From contig SUZX01000005.1 in assembly GCA_015059735.1 (NCBI GenBank), positions 62,001 through 126,000 of the forward strand: DNA of 64,000 bases, read 5' to 3'. This DNA is from Rikenellaceae bacterium. GTDB taxonomy: Bacteria; Bacteroidota; Bacteroidia; Bacteroidales; Rikenellaceae. The position numbers and the translations under genes were made by a program. Under the pieces are notes generated by a model, which searched no databases, had not been told where the DNA came from, and worked only from the letters and a program-made list of their open reading frames with translations. Below, piece after piece: positions 56,425-64,000 of this stretch (position 1 is its first letter; each line of letters starts with the position of its first letter).

Positions 56425-57033
56425 TCAACTGTTTTTGATTGCCTCAGCGACGCAACGTATGGTCGGAAATGCCTTGCGCAAGTTTTCGGAAACCTGCTTC
56501 GGGGGGCACCAGACTGCGGCCGTGATCCCCTCTTCGGTTTGGGGTCGGGTTGGGGTTATTGTTGAAACCGGATGCAACAAATACCACCAAGTGTGTTTTA
56601 GTTCCCAACGGGCAGTTTTCTCAAACCAGTAGGCATGTAGTGTTTTGCATAACGGTCGTACAACTCGGGCGGCAATGCCGGTTTCCTCTAAAATCTCGCG
56701 TTCGGCGCAAATGTCGTATGTTTCACCCTGCTCAATGTGTCCTTTGGGTAGATCCCAACGGCCGTTGCGGTGAATCATCAACCAATTACCTTGATCATCG
56801 ACAACAACACCTCCGGCTGCTTCGACCTGCGTAAATTGTGCCGAGAAGGAGGTATAGGCAGCGTCGGGATCGGGACAAACGACGGTAACCATGTTGTGAG
56901 TTTCAAGAATTTTCAGTATCTTGGCACGACTTAAATCCTTCGGATCGTCTGGATGTACGATGGCGCATGTTTCGGCGGGGATACAATCGCTGAAAAGGAG
57001 CGCCCGATCGGCAAAATAGATGGTGTGATTCAT
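56425..57033 (-). CDS. NUDIX hydrolase
   Basis: I start at ATG 57033, giving 202 residues; the upstream extension has no support. The NUDIX box is GHIEQGETYDICAEREILEETGI, with the G-x5-E-x7-R-E-U-x-E-E-x-G-U pattern, at about residues 109-131. It hydrolyses a nucleoside-diphosphate-type compound; the substrate is unknown. It lies divergent from the S9 peptidase gene, with 51 bases between the starts. Confidence 0.87.
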   Translation of the reverse strand: MNHTIYFADRALLFSDCIPAETCAIVHPDDPKDLSRAKILKILETHNMVTVVCPDPDAAYTSFSAQFTQVEAAGGVVVDDQGNWLMIHRNGRWDLPKGHIEQGETYDICAEREILEETGIAARVVRPLCKTLHAYWFEKTARWELKHTWWYLLHPVSTITPTRPQTEEGITAAVWCPPKQVSENLRKAFPTIRCVAEAIKNS

Positions 57034-57084
57034 GGTAGAACTATATTTTGAAAAACAAAAATACGAATAAATGAATAAACCGAG

Positions 57085-59214
57085 ATGCAAATGAAAAAAA
57101 TTCTTCTTGTTATGGCTTGTACAGCTATCGGATTGGCAGGGTGTGATCAGCAGCAGCCCCAACCGCTTACAATCGACAATGCGCTGACGGCGGAGGAGAT
57201 CGCAGCCGGACGGTTGACTCCCGAGGTGTTATGGAAAATGAGCCGTGTGGGGGGCTCGTCGCTCTCTCCCGATGGAACAACTCTGCTTTATCAGCAGACC
57301 GACTACAACATGTCTGAGAATCGTGGGGTGACAACCATTTGGGTAGAAAATCTCGCCACACGACAAACCACGCAATTGACCGATACTTCATCGAATAACG
57401 TGTCGCCCCAATGGAGTGCCGATGGAAAAACAATCTATTTTCTCTCCAACCGCAGTGGTAAGATGCAGGTTTGGAAGATGAATGTAACCGGTGGTAATGC
57501 CACCCAACTCTCTGCACTTGATTCCGATGTCGAAGGATTCGGTGTTAGTGCCGATGGCTGTCGCATGTGGTGGATTCAGTCTGTACAAACAGCCAATCGC
57601 CGGTCGTCCGACATCTATAAAGATATGGATAAATCGCAGGCGCGCATCTACGATGATCTTATGGCACGTCACTGGGATTATTGGGATGAGGGTGAGTACC
57701 GTCACATCTTCATTGGCGAGATTCGTAACGGGCAGGTAACAAGCGGAACAGATATCATGCCAGATGCCCAATGGGATGCACCGCTTGCTCCCTATTTCGA
57801 TACGGCTGAAATCGCTTGGAACAATGCCGGTACGCAGTTGGCTTATACCTGCAAACCGTTGACAGGAGTGGAATATGCCGTATCAACCGATTCGGATATT
57901 TATATTTATGATGTCGCAACCGGAATAACGAAGAATATCTGTAAGCCTGCAATCGAGAAGAATGCCGTAGCAACATGTCCCGAAATGGTGGGCTACGACA
58001 AGTACCCTGTATGGTCACCCGATGATCAAAAAATCGCTTTCCGCTCGATGCGTCGTGCTGGCAATGAGTCGGACAAAGAGCGGTTGATGATTTATGACTG
58101 TGTGGCAGGAAATCTTACCGAAATTGGCGCTGATTTCGACTATAATGTGGCAAATGTGGTGTGGGATGGCAACGAGCGGATCTACTTCATCTCGCCGATT
58201 GCTGCTACTCATCAAATTTGTCGTGTTAATCCTTCCGAAAATAAAGTTGCGATCGTAACAAATGGCGATCATGATATCAAGGCTTTCACGATGGCTGCCG
58301 GTAAGATTGCTGCCGAAGTGACACGTATCACGATGGCTACGGAGTTCTTTACGATCAATCCAATAGATGGTGCTATGGAGCAGATCTCGGCGATTAACAA
58401 AAAGATCTATGACAATATACAACTTGGAGAGGTGCAGAAACGTTGGGTAAAGACTACCGATGGTAAACAGATGCTTACATGGGTGATTCTGCCTCCCGAT
58501 TTCGATCCAGCAAAGAAGTATCCCACTTTGCTTTATTGTCAGGGAGGACCTCAAAGCGTTGTATCGCAATCGTGGAGCTATCGCTGGAATTTACAATTAA
58601 TGGCGGCACAAGGCTATGTTGTTGTTGCCCCCAATCGTCGTGGATTGCCTTCGTTTGGTCAGGAGTGGCTTGATCAGATTTCCGGCGACTATTCCGGACA
58701 GAATATCCGTGACTACTTGTCGGCTATTGACGATGTTGCCAAAGAGCCGTGGGCTGATGAAACACGCATGGGCTGTGTGGGAGCCTCTTATGGAGGCTAT
58801 TCGGTCTATTTCTTGGCCGGTCATCACGAAAAGCGTTTCAAAGCTTTCATTTCTCACTGCGGAATATTCAATTTTGATTCGATGTATGGCCATACCGAAG
58901 AGTTGTGGTTTGTAAATAACGACTACGGAGGTGCTTATTGGGATAAAGCAAATGCCATTGCGCAACGTTCTTACGCTAATTCTCCGCATAAATTTGTGAC
59001 CAAATGGGATACCCCGATTTTGATCATCACCGGTGAGAATGATTTCCGTATTCCCTACACGCAGTCGCTTGAAGCCTTTACTGCCGCCAAAGTACGTGGT
59101 ATTCCGGCTCGATTAGTCGAGTTCAAGAACGAGGCTCACCAAGTATTCAAACCACAAAACTCGTTGGTTTGGAATCGCGAGTTCTTTGGTTGGTTGGAGA
59201 AATATGTGAAATAG
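57085..59214 (+). CDS. S9-family prolyl-oligopeptidase-like peptidase lipoprotein (DPP5-like)
   Basis: A 709-residue lipoprotein; the signal ends in a lipobox at IGLAGC. A WD40-like beta-propeller (about residues 50-420) is followed by an alpha/beta-hydrolase domain with catalytic Ser568 (GASYGGYS), Asp653 (GENDFRIPY) and His685 (NEAHQVF). It cleaves short peptides, probably at the outer membrane or in the periplasm, and is similar in layout to DPP5 enzymes. The ATG at 57091 could be the start as well. Confidence 0.9.
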   Translation: MQMKKILLVMACTAIGLAGCDQQQPQPLTIDNALTAEEIAAGRLTPEVLWKMSRVGGSSLSPDGTTLLYQQTDYNMSENRGVTTIWVENLATRQTTQLTDTSSNNVSPQWSADGKTIYFLSNRSGKMQVWKMNVTGGNATQLSALDSDVEGFGVSADGCRMWWIQSVQTANRRSSDIYKDMDKSQARIYDDLMARHWDYWDEGEYRHIFIGEIRNGQVTSGTDIMPDAQWDAPLAPYFDTAEIAWNNAGTQLAYTCKPLTGVEYAVSTDSDIYIYDVATGITKNICKPAIEKNAVATCPEMVGYDKYPVWSPDDQKIAFRSMRRAGNESDKERLMIYDCVAGNLTEIGADFDYNVANVVWDGNERIYFISPIAATHQICRVNPSENKVAIVTNGDHDIKAFTMAAGKIAAEVTRITMATEFFTINPIDGAMEQISAINKKIYDNIQLGEVQKRWVKTTDGKQMLTWVILPPDFDPAKKYPTLLYCQGGPQSVVSQSWSYRWNLQLMAAQGYVVVAPNRRGLPSFGQEWLDQISGDYSGQNIRDYLSAIDDVAKEPWADETRMGCVGASYGGYSVYFLAGHHEKRFKAFISHCGIFNFDSMYGHTEELWFVNNDYGGAYWDKANAIAQRSYANSPHKFVTKWDTPILIITGENDFRIPYTQSLEAFTAAKVRGIPARLVEFKNEAHQVFKPQNSLVWNREFFGWLEKYVK

Positions 59215-59228
59215 AGATAAAGATTCGG

Positions 59229-59270
59229 AAAACGACCGAGTTATCATATATGATAGCTCGGTCGTTTTTT
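59229..59270. terminator. Terminator after the S9 peptidase gene
   Basis: Long stem aaaacgaccgag...ctcggtcgtttt (59229-59270, with a tatcata/tatgata inner part) followed by a T run. Confidence 0.9.
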
Positions 59271-59356
59271 TATCGATGGGATTCTTGTATGCGTTTGTGG
59301 TCGATTCGATTGCATTTTGTAATAGTTTGCGGCCGTTTTACCAAATATTGGGCATG

Positions 59357-59386
59357 AAAAAAGCCCTTACGGAATTGTAAAGGCTT
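59357..59386 (-). terminator. Terminator of tRNA-Pro
   Basis: Minus-strand stem aagcctttac/gtaagggctt with an aattcc loop, followed by T residues. It lies just downstream of the tRNA gene. Confidence 0.75.
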
Positions 59387-59399
59387 GGTTTTCAGTTAG

Positions 59400-59474
59400 T
59401 CGGGGTGACTGGATTCGAACCAGCGACCACACGCCCCCCAGACGTGTACTCTAACCGGACTGAGCTACGCCCCG
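59400..59474 (-). tRNA. tRNA-Pro (anticodon GGG)
   Basis: On the minus strand the cloverleaf has acceptor cggggcg/caccccg, D arm, anticodon loop ctggggg with GGG at positions 34-36, and a T arm with ggttcgaatcc. The 3' CCA is not encoded. One C-A mismatch (positions 6-67) in the acceptor stem is the only oddity. Confidence 0.9.
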
Positions 59475-59502
59475 ATTACCCAAAACTTGCGGTTTGGGAC
59501 TG

Positions 59503-59530
59503 CAAATATAGTAACTTTTTCGCAATTCAA
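59503..59530 (-). promoter_or_regulatory. Candidate promoter of tRNA-Pro
   Basis: Minus-strand TATATTTG at 59510-59503 with TTG at 59530-59528 (17-base spacing). It lies between the tRNA and the divergent substrate-binding gene. Confidence 0.55.
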
Positions 59531-59553
59531 CACATTTCACGATATTTTTTTTC

Positions 59554-59561
59554 TATTTTTG
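59554..59561 (+). promoter_or_regulatory. Candidate -7 box of the ABC importer operon
   Basis: TATTTTTG ends 5 bases before the ATG at 59567, placing the start of transcription at the start codon. No -33 TTTG is seen. Confidence 0.4.
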
Positions 59562-59566
59562 TGTCG

Positions 59567-60736
59567 ATGAAACCACTTCGCCGATTTTTAATTGTTTGTG
59601 CTACGCTTTTTGGGGTGGCTTGTGGTAGTTCTTCGCGACACGCTACGGCCGATTTTACCGAAGTGCGTTATGCGCCGCGTTATGCTGTGGGATTTGGCAT
59701 ACATGGGGTGTCCGATAATGCTGCGACGCTTATTACCGTACGCAATCCTTGGCAGGGCGCAGAGGATGTTTCGCAACAATTGCTCGTCTTGCGTGATAAA
59801 TCGCAAATACCTCACGATTTTACAGGGACAGTGGTTGTTGCTCCGGTTCGTAGGGTTGTTTGCATGTCATCGAGCCATGTGGCCATGTTCGATGCTTTGG
59901 GGGTGACAGATCGCATTGTCGGTGTCTCGGGAATTGATTTTGTTTCGAATCCCAGCATTCGGGAGCGATATGATCGTGGTGAGATTCATGATATGGGGTA
60001 TGATTCGAATCTCAATTTCGAACTCTTGACTATATTAAGACCTGATCTTATTTTGTTATATGGGGTTACGGGCGAAAATACAGCTATTACCGGAAAACTT
60101 CGCGAACTGAATATCCCATATATATATATAGGTGATTACTTGGAGCCGCATCCGTTAGGTAAAACCGAATGGGTACAACTCATTGCCGAAGTTTGTGACC
60201 TTCGCACACAAGGAGAACAACTTTTCGAGCAGATTGTCAAGCGCTATGAAGCAATTGTTCGAGGGATAGACGACCATATTGCTACTATGCCGTCGGGAGT
60301 CAGGGCGCGTCCGCAAGTTTTGCTCAATACCCCCTATCGGGATATGTGGTTTATGCCTCCGACGAAAAACTATACGGTACAATTGATTCGGGATGCAGGC
60401 GGAGATACCTACACCGTTGCCGGAGAGAGTAATTCGTCGAAACCGATCGAAATGGAACAGGCTTATCGTCTTGCGACCGAAGCCGATGTTTGGCTTAATG
60501 TCGGGAATTGCAATACGTTGGCCGAGTTGCAAGCCCAAAATCCGAGATTTGCCGAAATGCCTGTTGTGCGGAAACAGCGGGTTTATAACAACAATCGTCG
60601 TCAAACTCCGGCTGGAGGATCCGACTTTTGGGAGTCGGGAGCCATGCGCCCCGATCTTGTGTTGCAGGATTTGGCTGCCATTCTTCACCCTGAGGCTTTT
60701 GATGTCCCGCTTTACTATTACAAACATCTCGAATAA
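59567..60736 (+). CDS. Iron/cobalamin-type ABC transporter substrate-binding lipoprotein
   Basis: I start at ATG 59567, giving a 389-residue protein with a signal (MKPLRRFLIVCATLFGVACG) and lipobox GVAC. The BtuF/FepB-type fold is shown by the RVVCMSSSHVAMFDALGV segment and the C-terminal PDLVLQDLAAILHPE. The preceding frame is open into the tRNA-Pro gene and is not used. It binds a metal chelate (iron-siderophore, haem or cobalamin); the ligand is not known. FecCD permease follows by 1 base. Confidence 0.87.
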   Translation: MKPLRRFLIVCATLFGVACGSSSRHATADFTEVRYAPRYAVGFGIHGVSDNAATLITVRNPWQGAEDVSQQLLVLRDKSQIPHDFTGTVVVAPVRRVVCMSSSHVAMFDALGVTDRIVGVSGIDFVSNPSIRERYDRGEIHDMGYDSNLNFELLTILRPDLILLYGVTGENTAITGKLRELNIPYIYIGDYLEPHPLGKTEWVQLIAEVCDLRTQGEQLFEQIVKRYEAIVRGIDDHIATMPSGVRARPQVLLNTPYRDMWFMPPTKNYTVQLIRDAGGDTYTVAGESNSSKPIEMEQAYRLATEADVWLNVGNCNTLAELQAQNPRFAEMPVVRKQRVYNNNRRQTPAGGSDFWESGAMRPDLVLQDLAAILHPEAFDVPLYYYKHLE

Positions 60737-60737
60737 C

Positions 60738-61745
60738 ATGAAGCGAAGCCGAACCTCCATCCTGTTTTTGTTCCTTGTCGTGCTCCTTGTTGTGCTTTTC
60801 GTCACAGATCTGCTTGTCGGATCGGTGTCTGTTGCTTTGCGGGATGTTTGGAGCCTTTTCACAGGAGGAGATTGTGCTCCCGTGACTCGCGATATTATTT
60901 TGAAAATCCGCATGACAAAAGCTGTGACAGCGCTCTTCGCCGGAGCTGCACTTTCGGCCAGCGGATTGCAGATGCAAACGCTCTTTCGAAATCCGTTGGC
61001 AGGTCCTTATGTGTTGGGAATCAGTTCAGGGGCATCGTTTGGTGTTGCACTCTTCCTTTTGGGAGCTCCCTTGTTAGGTATTTCCGGACATTCGTTTATT
61101 CAATCATTGGGAACTGCTGGCGCGGCATGGATCGGATCGGCTATCGTGCTCGGTGTCGTGTTGCTTGTCAGTCGTCGAATAAAAGATATCATGGTGATCT
61201 TGATTCTCGGTATGATGTTGGGGTCGGGTATTACGTCCCTTGTTGAAATTCTTCAATACTTATCGAGTGAGGCCGCTCTCAAATCGTTTGTTGTTTGGAC
61301 GATGGGGTCGCTTGGCGATGTTACAGGTAGTCGCCTGATGTTGATGATTCCCGTTGTTGTGATCGGCTTGTTTCTGTCGATTGTGGTTATCAAACCGTTG
61401 AATCTGCTTTTGTTGGGGGAAAATTATGCCAGCACCGCAGGTCTGAATGTCCGTCGTACGCGCATGTTGCTGTTTCTCTCGACAATCCTGCTGGCGGGTA
61501 CGGTTACGGCTTTTTGCGGTCCGGTTGGATTCATCGGACTGGCTGTGCCTCATCTTACTCGCATGTTTTTCCGCAGTGCAGATCACCGTATTCTCATGCC
61601 CGGTAGTATGTTGCTTGGTGCAGCTTTGCTGTTGATCTGCGACCTTGTATCGAAAACTTTGGCCTTCCCGATCAATACTGTAACTGCTTTGATGGGTATT
61701 CCGATAGTTATTCTTGTAGTAGTTCGTAATCGCAATCTTTTTTGA
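60738..61745 (+). CDS. FecCD-family ABC transporter permease
   Basis: The start at ATG 60738 gives 335 residues with about nine or ten hydrophobic helices. The family motifs are ASGLQMQTLFRNPLAGPYVLGISSGA and the C-terminal FCGPVGFIGLAVPHLTR. It moves the metal chelate through the inner membrane. The stop overlaps the next ATG (TGATG), showing coupling. Confidence 0.92.
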   Translation: MKRSRTSILFLFLVVLLVVLFVTDLLVGSVSVALRDVWSLFTGGDCAPVTRDIILKIRMTKAVTALFAGAALSASGLQMQTLFRNPLAGPYVLGISSGASFGVALFLLGAPLLGISGHSFIQSLGTAGAAWIGSAIVLGVVLLVSRRIKDIMVILILGMMLGSGITSLVEILQYLSSEAALKSFVVWTMGSLGDVTGSRLMLMIPVVVIGLFLSIVVIKPLNLLLLGENYASTAGLNVRRTRMLLFLSTILLAGTVTAFCGPVGFIGLAVPHLTRMFFRSADHRILMPGSMLLGAALLLICDLVSKTLAFPINTVTALMGIPIVILVVVRNRNLF

Positions 61746-62494
61746 TGAGTATCCGTTTGCATAACCTCACCCTCGCCTATGGTAGCCGAGTGTTACTTGA
61801 TCGTATTTCGGCCGACATTCCTGCCGGTAGTGTTACGGCATTGATAGGTCGTAACGGAACCGGTAAAAGTACCTTGTTGCGCGCCATTGCAGGATTGGAT
61901 ACTCCTGCTGCTGGCGAGATTGATCTTTGCGGTTGTCTGTCATCATCGCTGTCAACCCAAGAACGAGCTACAACAATTAGCATGGTTACCACCGAGAAGA
62001 TTCGGATTGCCAACCTCTCGTGTGAAGATACCGTAGCATTGGGTCGTGCTCCCTATACCAATTGGATCGGACGCATGCAAAATACTGACCGTGCTATTGT
62101 TGAATATTCGTTGCAACTTGTTGGAATGCAGGAATTTGCGCATAAAAATATGGATCAGCTCTCCGACGGAGAGTGCCAACGAGTGTTGATAGCCCGAGCT
62201 TTGGCGCAAGATACTCCGATCATTTTGCTCGATGAGCCAACCGCATTTCTTGATCTCCCTAATCGTTATGAGTTGGTTCAGTTGTTGCAACGTTTGGCTC
62301 ATGAGGAGGGTAAATGTATTCTCTTCTCGACTCATGAACTTGATATTGCGTTGCGTCTTTGCGATGCGGTGGCACTGATTGACACTCCACAACTTCATCT
62401 GTTGCCTGCCGCAGAGATGGCGGCAAGCGGTCATATTGCTCGGCTATTTTCCAATATGTCCATCACTTTTGAAGATGACAATAGCTTATTTTAG
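61745..62494 (+). CDS. Iron/cobalamin-type ABC transporter ATP-binding protein
   Basis: A 249-residue ATPase starting at ATG 61745. Walker A is GRNGTGKSTL, the signature is LSDGECQRVLIARAL, Walker B is IILLDEPTAFLD and the switch His is in STHELD. It powers the permease of the previous gene. A TTG just upstream is an alternative start but overlaps the permease stop. No gene follows for about 145 bases. Confidence 0.93.
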   Translation: MSIRLHNLTLAYGSRVLLDRISADIPAGSVTALIGRNGTGKSTLLRAIAGLDTPAAGEIDLCGCLSSSLSTQERATTISMVTTEKIRIANLSCEDTVALGRAPYTNWIGRMQNTDRAIVEYSLQLVGMQEFAHKNMDQLSDGECQRVLIARALAQDTPIILLDEPTAFLDLPNRYELVQLLQRLAHEEGKCILFSTHELDIALRLCDAVALIDTPQLHLLPAAEMAASGHIARLFSNMSITFEDDNSLF

Positions 62495-62567
62495 CACGAT
62501 TGTGTCGCCTTCCCGATAACCGTCTTGCAGGAAAAAAGCTAAAATTTGAAGTTTTTTTTGCATATTT

Positions 62568-62598
62568 TTTGTATAAGTCACTTTTTTAGTTACCTTTG
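62568..62598 (+). promoter_or_regulatory. Promoter of tRNA-Glu and rpsT
   Basis: TTTG (62568-62571), exactly 19 bases, TACCTTTG (62591-62598): a full consensus promoter. It would also drive the downstream S20 gene, since no terminator is seen between them. Confidence 0.85.
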
Positions 62599-62639
62599 CA
62601 CCGCTAAAACCTCCTTTTAGAAGTTGAGTATAGCGGTAA

Positions 62640-62711
62640 GGCCCATTCGTCTATCGGTTAGGACGCAAGATTTTCATTCTTGAAAGAGCAGTTCGATTCT
62701 GCTATGGGCTA
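62640..62711 (+). tRNA. tRNA-Glu (anticodon UUC)
   Basis: A complete cloverleaf: acceptor ggcccat/atgggct (G1-U72 wobble), D arm, anticodon stem caaga/tcttg with loop ttttcat (anticodon TTC), variable region, and T arm agcag/ctgct with loop ttcgatt. No CCA is encoded. Confidence 0.92.
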
Positions 62712-62719
62712 CAAACGAG

Positions 62720-62814
62720 GAGAACCTCAAATATTCAGAGTTTGTTTTCGGTTCTCTACGGGTAATATACTTTCAGGAGCGGGTTTATACCCATCCGCCA
62801 ACAGCTACGGCTGT
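62720..62814 (+). promoter_or_regulatory. Structured leader before rpsT
   Basis: Between the tRNA and rpsT are two clear hairpins: gagaacc/ggttctc (62720-62726 and 62750-62756) and acagc/gctgt with a TACG loop (62801-62814), the latter with a UNCG-type tetraloop. A weaker gggt/accc hairpin is at 62781-62792. Control of S20 synthesis or processing of the tRNA are both possible. Confidence 0.5.
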
Positions 62815-62859
62815 CAAACCAAGAAGAAACTAAAAAAGTAAAAATAAAAACTACGAATT

Positions 62860-63111
62860 ATGGCAAACCATAAGTCTTCGAAAAAACGTATTCGTCAGAC
62901 CGTGACCAAACGTGCTCACAATCGTCTGTACCACAAGACGGCTCGCAACGCTGTGAAAGCCTTGCGTACAACTACTGAAAAGAGCGCAGCTGAGGCTTTG
63001 CTCCCGAAGGTAACAGCTATGTTGGATAAGTTGACCAAGCACAACATTATTCACAAGAATAAGGCCGCTAACTTGAAGAGTGCTATCCAATTGCATGTAA
63101 ACGCACTCTAA
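62860..63111 (+). CDS. rpsT: 30S ribosomal protein S20
   Basis: An 83-residue, Lys/Arg-rich ribosomal protein: MANHKSSKKRIRQTVTKRAHNRLYH, then a helical C-terminus ending AANLKSAIQLHVNAL. It binds 16S rRNA early in assembly. It shares the tRNA-Glu promoter and is followed by a terminator. Confidence 0.97.
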   Translation: MANHKSSKKRIRQTVTKRAHNRLYHKTARNAVKALRTTTEKSAAEALLPKVTAMLDKLTKHNIIHKNKAANLKSAIQLHVNAL

Positions 63112-63129
63112 ACGTAGTATTTATAAACA

Positions 63130-63168
63130 AAAGCACCTGTTTGACACTATGTTAGACAGGTGCTTTTT
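63130..63168 (+). terminator. Terminator after rpsT
   Basis: Stem aaaagcacctgt (63130-63141) with acaggtgctttt (63157-63168), followed by a T run. Confidence 0.88.
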
Positions 63169-63278
63169 TTGTTGGGGACTATTTTAATTTGCATGTGAAG
63201 AATTGCAGTCGCAAAAATGTGAGGTTATTCTTATTTTTATTATCTTTACTTTCGAAATTAAAAATCAACTTCTTATTC

Positions 63279-64000
63279 ATGAAAAGATCCTTGCTTTTTG
63301 CTCTTTGTTTGATGATAGGGGCGTGTGCTCAACGAGCGGATTCTCCTATGTTGATCCCATCGGTCAATGAGATTGAATATGGCCGTAAAAGTTTCTCCCT
63401 GCCTAAAACAGCCGGCATCTATGCCGATTCCGAATTGGTGTCGGCAGGAGAATATTTGAAAGAAGCCTTTGCCGATCGAGTTTGTTTTCAGGGAGTTACT
63501 CCGGAAGATGCTACCGTTCGGTTGTTGATGGATCGGAGTGTTGCCGGTATCGATACTTATCGGTTGTCTGTGACACATGCAAAGGTCGAAATACGATGCA
63601 ATTCGTATGGAGGTGCTGTGGCAGCTATTGCCACGTTGCGTCAGTTGGCAGTAAAGGGAGATGTGCCTTGCTGCCATATCGAAGATAGTGCCCGATTTGC
63701 TTGGCGAGGATTTATGCTTGATGTGTCGCGTCACTTCTTTACCAAAGAAGAGGTCATGCAACTGCTTGACTACATGGCTCTCTATAAATTCAATAAATTC
63801 CATTGGCATCTGACCGATGATCAAGGATGGCGTATCGAGTTGGATGCCTATCCCGAATTGACGACACAAGGAGCTTGGCGTAAGCCCAACAACCATGATG
63901 AGGAATGTATGCAGTTAGCCAGCCGGCAGGATGATTCGACTTATTTGTTGCCGGAAGATCGTCATGTAACCCTTCGAGGTGATCGGCTCTATGGGGGATA
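63279..64000 (+). CDS. Glycoside hydrolase family 20 beta-N-acetylhexosaminidase, lipoprotein (3' truncated by window)
   Basis: The ATG at 63279 opens a frame that runs off the right edge (about 240 codons visible). The protein begins MKRSLLFALCLMIGAC with a lipobox IGAC. A Hex N-terminal domain (about residues 30-140) is followed by the GH20 barrel, with FAWRGFMLDVSRHFF and then YKFNKFHWHLTDDQGWRIEL. The catalytic Asp-Glu pair lies further right, outside the window. It removes terminal GlcNAc or GalNAc from glycans. A near-match to the -7 box (TATCTTTA) is at about 63241. Confidence 0.92.
   Translation, partial: MKRSLLFALCLMIGACAQRADSPMLIPSVNEIEYGRKSFSLPKTAGIYADSELVSAGEYLKEAFADRVCFQGVTPEDATVRLLMDRSVAGIDTYRLSVTHAKVEIRCNSYGGAVAAIATLRQLAVKGDVPCCHIEDSARFAWRGFMLDVSRHFFTKEEVMQLLDYMALYKFNKFHWHLTDDQGWRIELDAYPELTTQGAWRKPNNHDEECMQLASRQDDSTYLLPEDRHVTLRGDRLYGG

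Noticed and set aside
59405..59566. Upstream extension of the substrate-binding protein frame
   Set aside because: It runs through tRNA-Pro and would precede the signal peptide.
60393..60737. Upstream extension of the FecCD permease frame
   Set aside because: It overlaps the substrate-binding gene in another frame; ATG 60738 starts a typical permease N-terminus.

Overview
The window looks like chromosomal, mostly housekeeping DNA from a member of the Bacteroidota, most likely order Bacteroidales. The evidence is a fused MurF-Alr enzyme, a PorX response regulator of the type IX secretion (T9SS) pathway, a DUF4295 gene beside rpmB-rpmG, an Rnf operon headed by an RseC-like gene, DUF1573 and GH3-family genes, and many promoters of the Bacteroidota type (TTTG, about 19 bases, TAnnTTTG). 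The exact genus cannot be read from the sequence. I see no CRISPR array, insertion sequence, prophage, rRNA operon or obvious defence island.

Layout. 1-6143 (+): C-terminal part of TamB, then ExbB, ExbD, a TonB-like protein, a DUF1573 protein and an MTA/SAH deaminase. 6230-9196 (-): LptD-like outer-membrane protein, facing a divergent block 9335-23842 (+): cell-wall amidase with SPOR domain, MCE protein, MutS2, MurF-Alr, a tetrapyrrole-type methyltransferase, GrpE, DnaJ, a small membrane protein, MutL, rhomboid protease, an endonuclease/exonuclease/phosphatase protein and a YhcH protein. 23946-28371 (-): FKBP lipoprotein, then an agmatinase-like enzyme, NhaA and a second FKBP lipoprotein. 28462-32656 (+): PdxB, PyrD, CinA, L28, L33, DUF4295. 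32768-44335 (-): MnmA and RimM; the six Rnf subunits with an RseC-like protein and NadE upstream; an SRPBCC protein, TsaE and PorX. 44475-46042 (+): a decayed NERD-domain gene and a secreted esterase. 46149-53201 (-): a seven-gene run from TrkA to a zinc-ribbon protein. 53333-64000: a small Cys-rich membrane protein, Hsp20, GapA, a decayed HAD-phosphatase gene, a NUDIX hydrolase, an S9 peptidase lipoprotein, tRNA-Pro(GGG), a three-gene iron/cobalamin-type ABC importer, tRNA-Glu(UUC), S20 and the start of a GH20 hexosaminidase.

Themes. Envelope biogenesis and energised outer-membrane transport dominate the left end: TamB, LptD, TonB-ExbBD, MCE and the amidase. The Rnf complex would couple reduced ferredoxin and NAD+ to an ion gradient, which NhaA and Trk proteins share or use.

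The window did not reveal a clearly new multi-gene system. The most interesting signals are: (1) a PyrD whose catalytic Ser is Gly; (2) a NadE whose glutaminase-domain Cys is Gly; (3) a perfect 18-bp palindrome that forms overlapping divergent -7 boxes between trkA and a Cys-rich small protein; (4) two decaying genes (NERD, HAD) that a normal ORF scan misses; and (5) promoters placed so close to start codons that leaderless mRNAs are likely.
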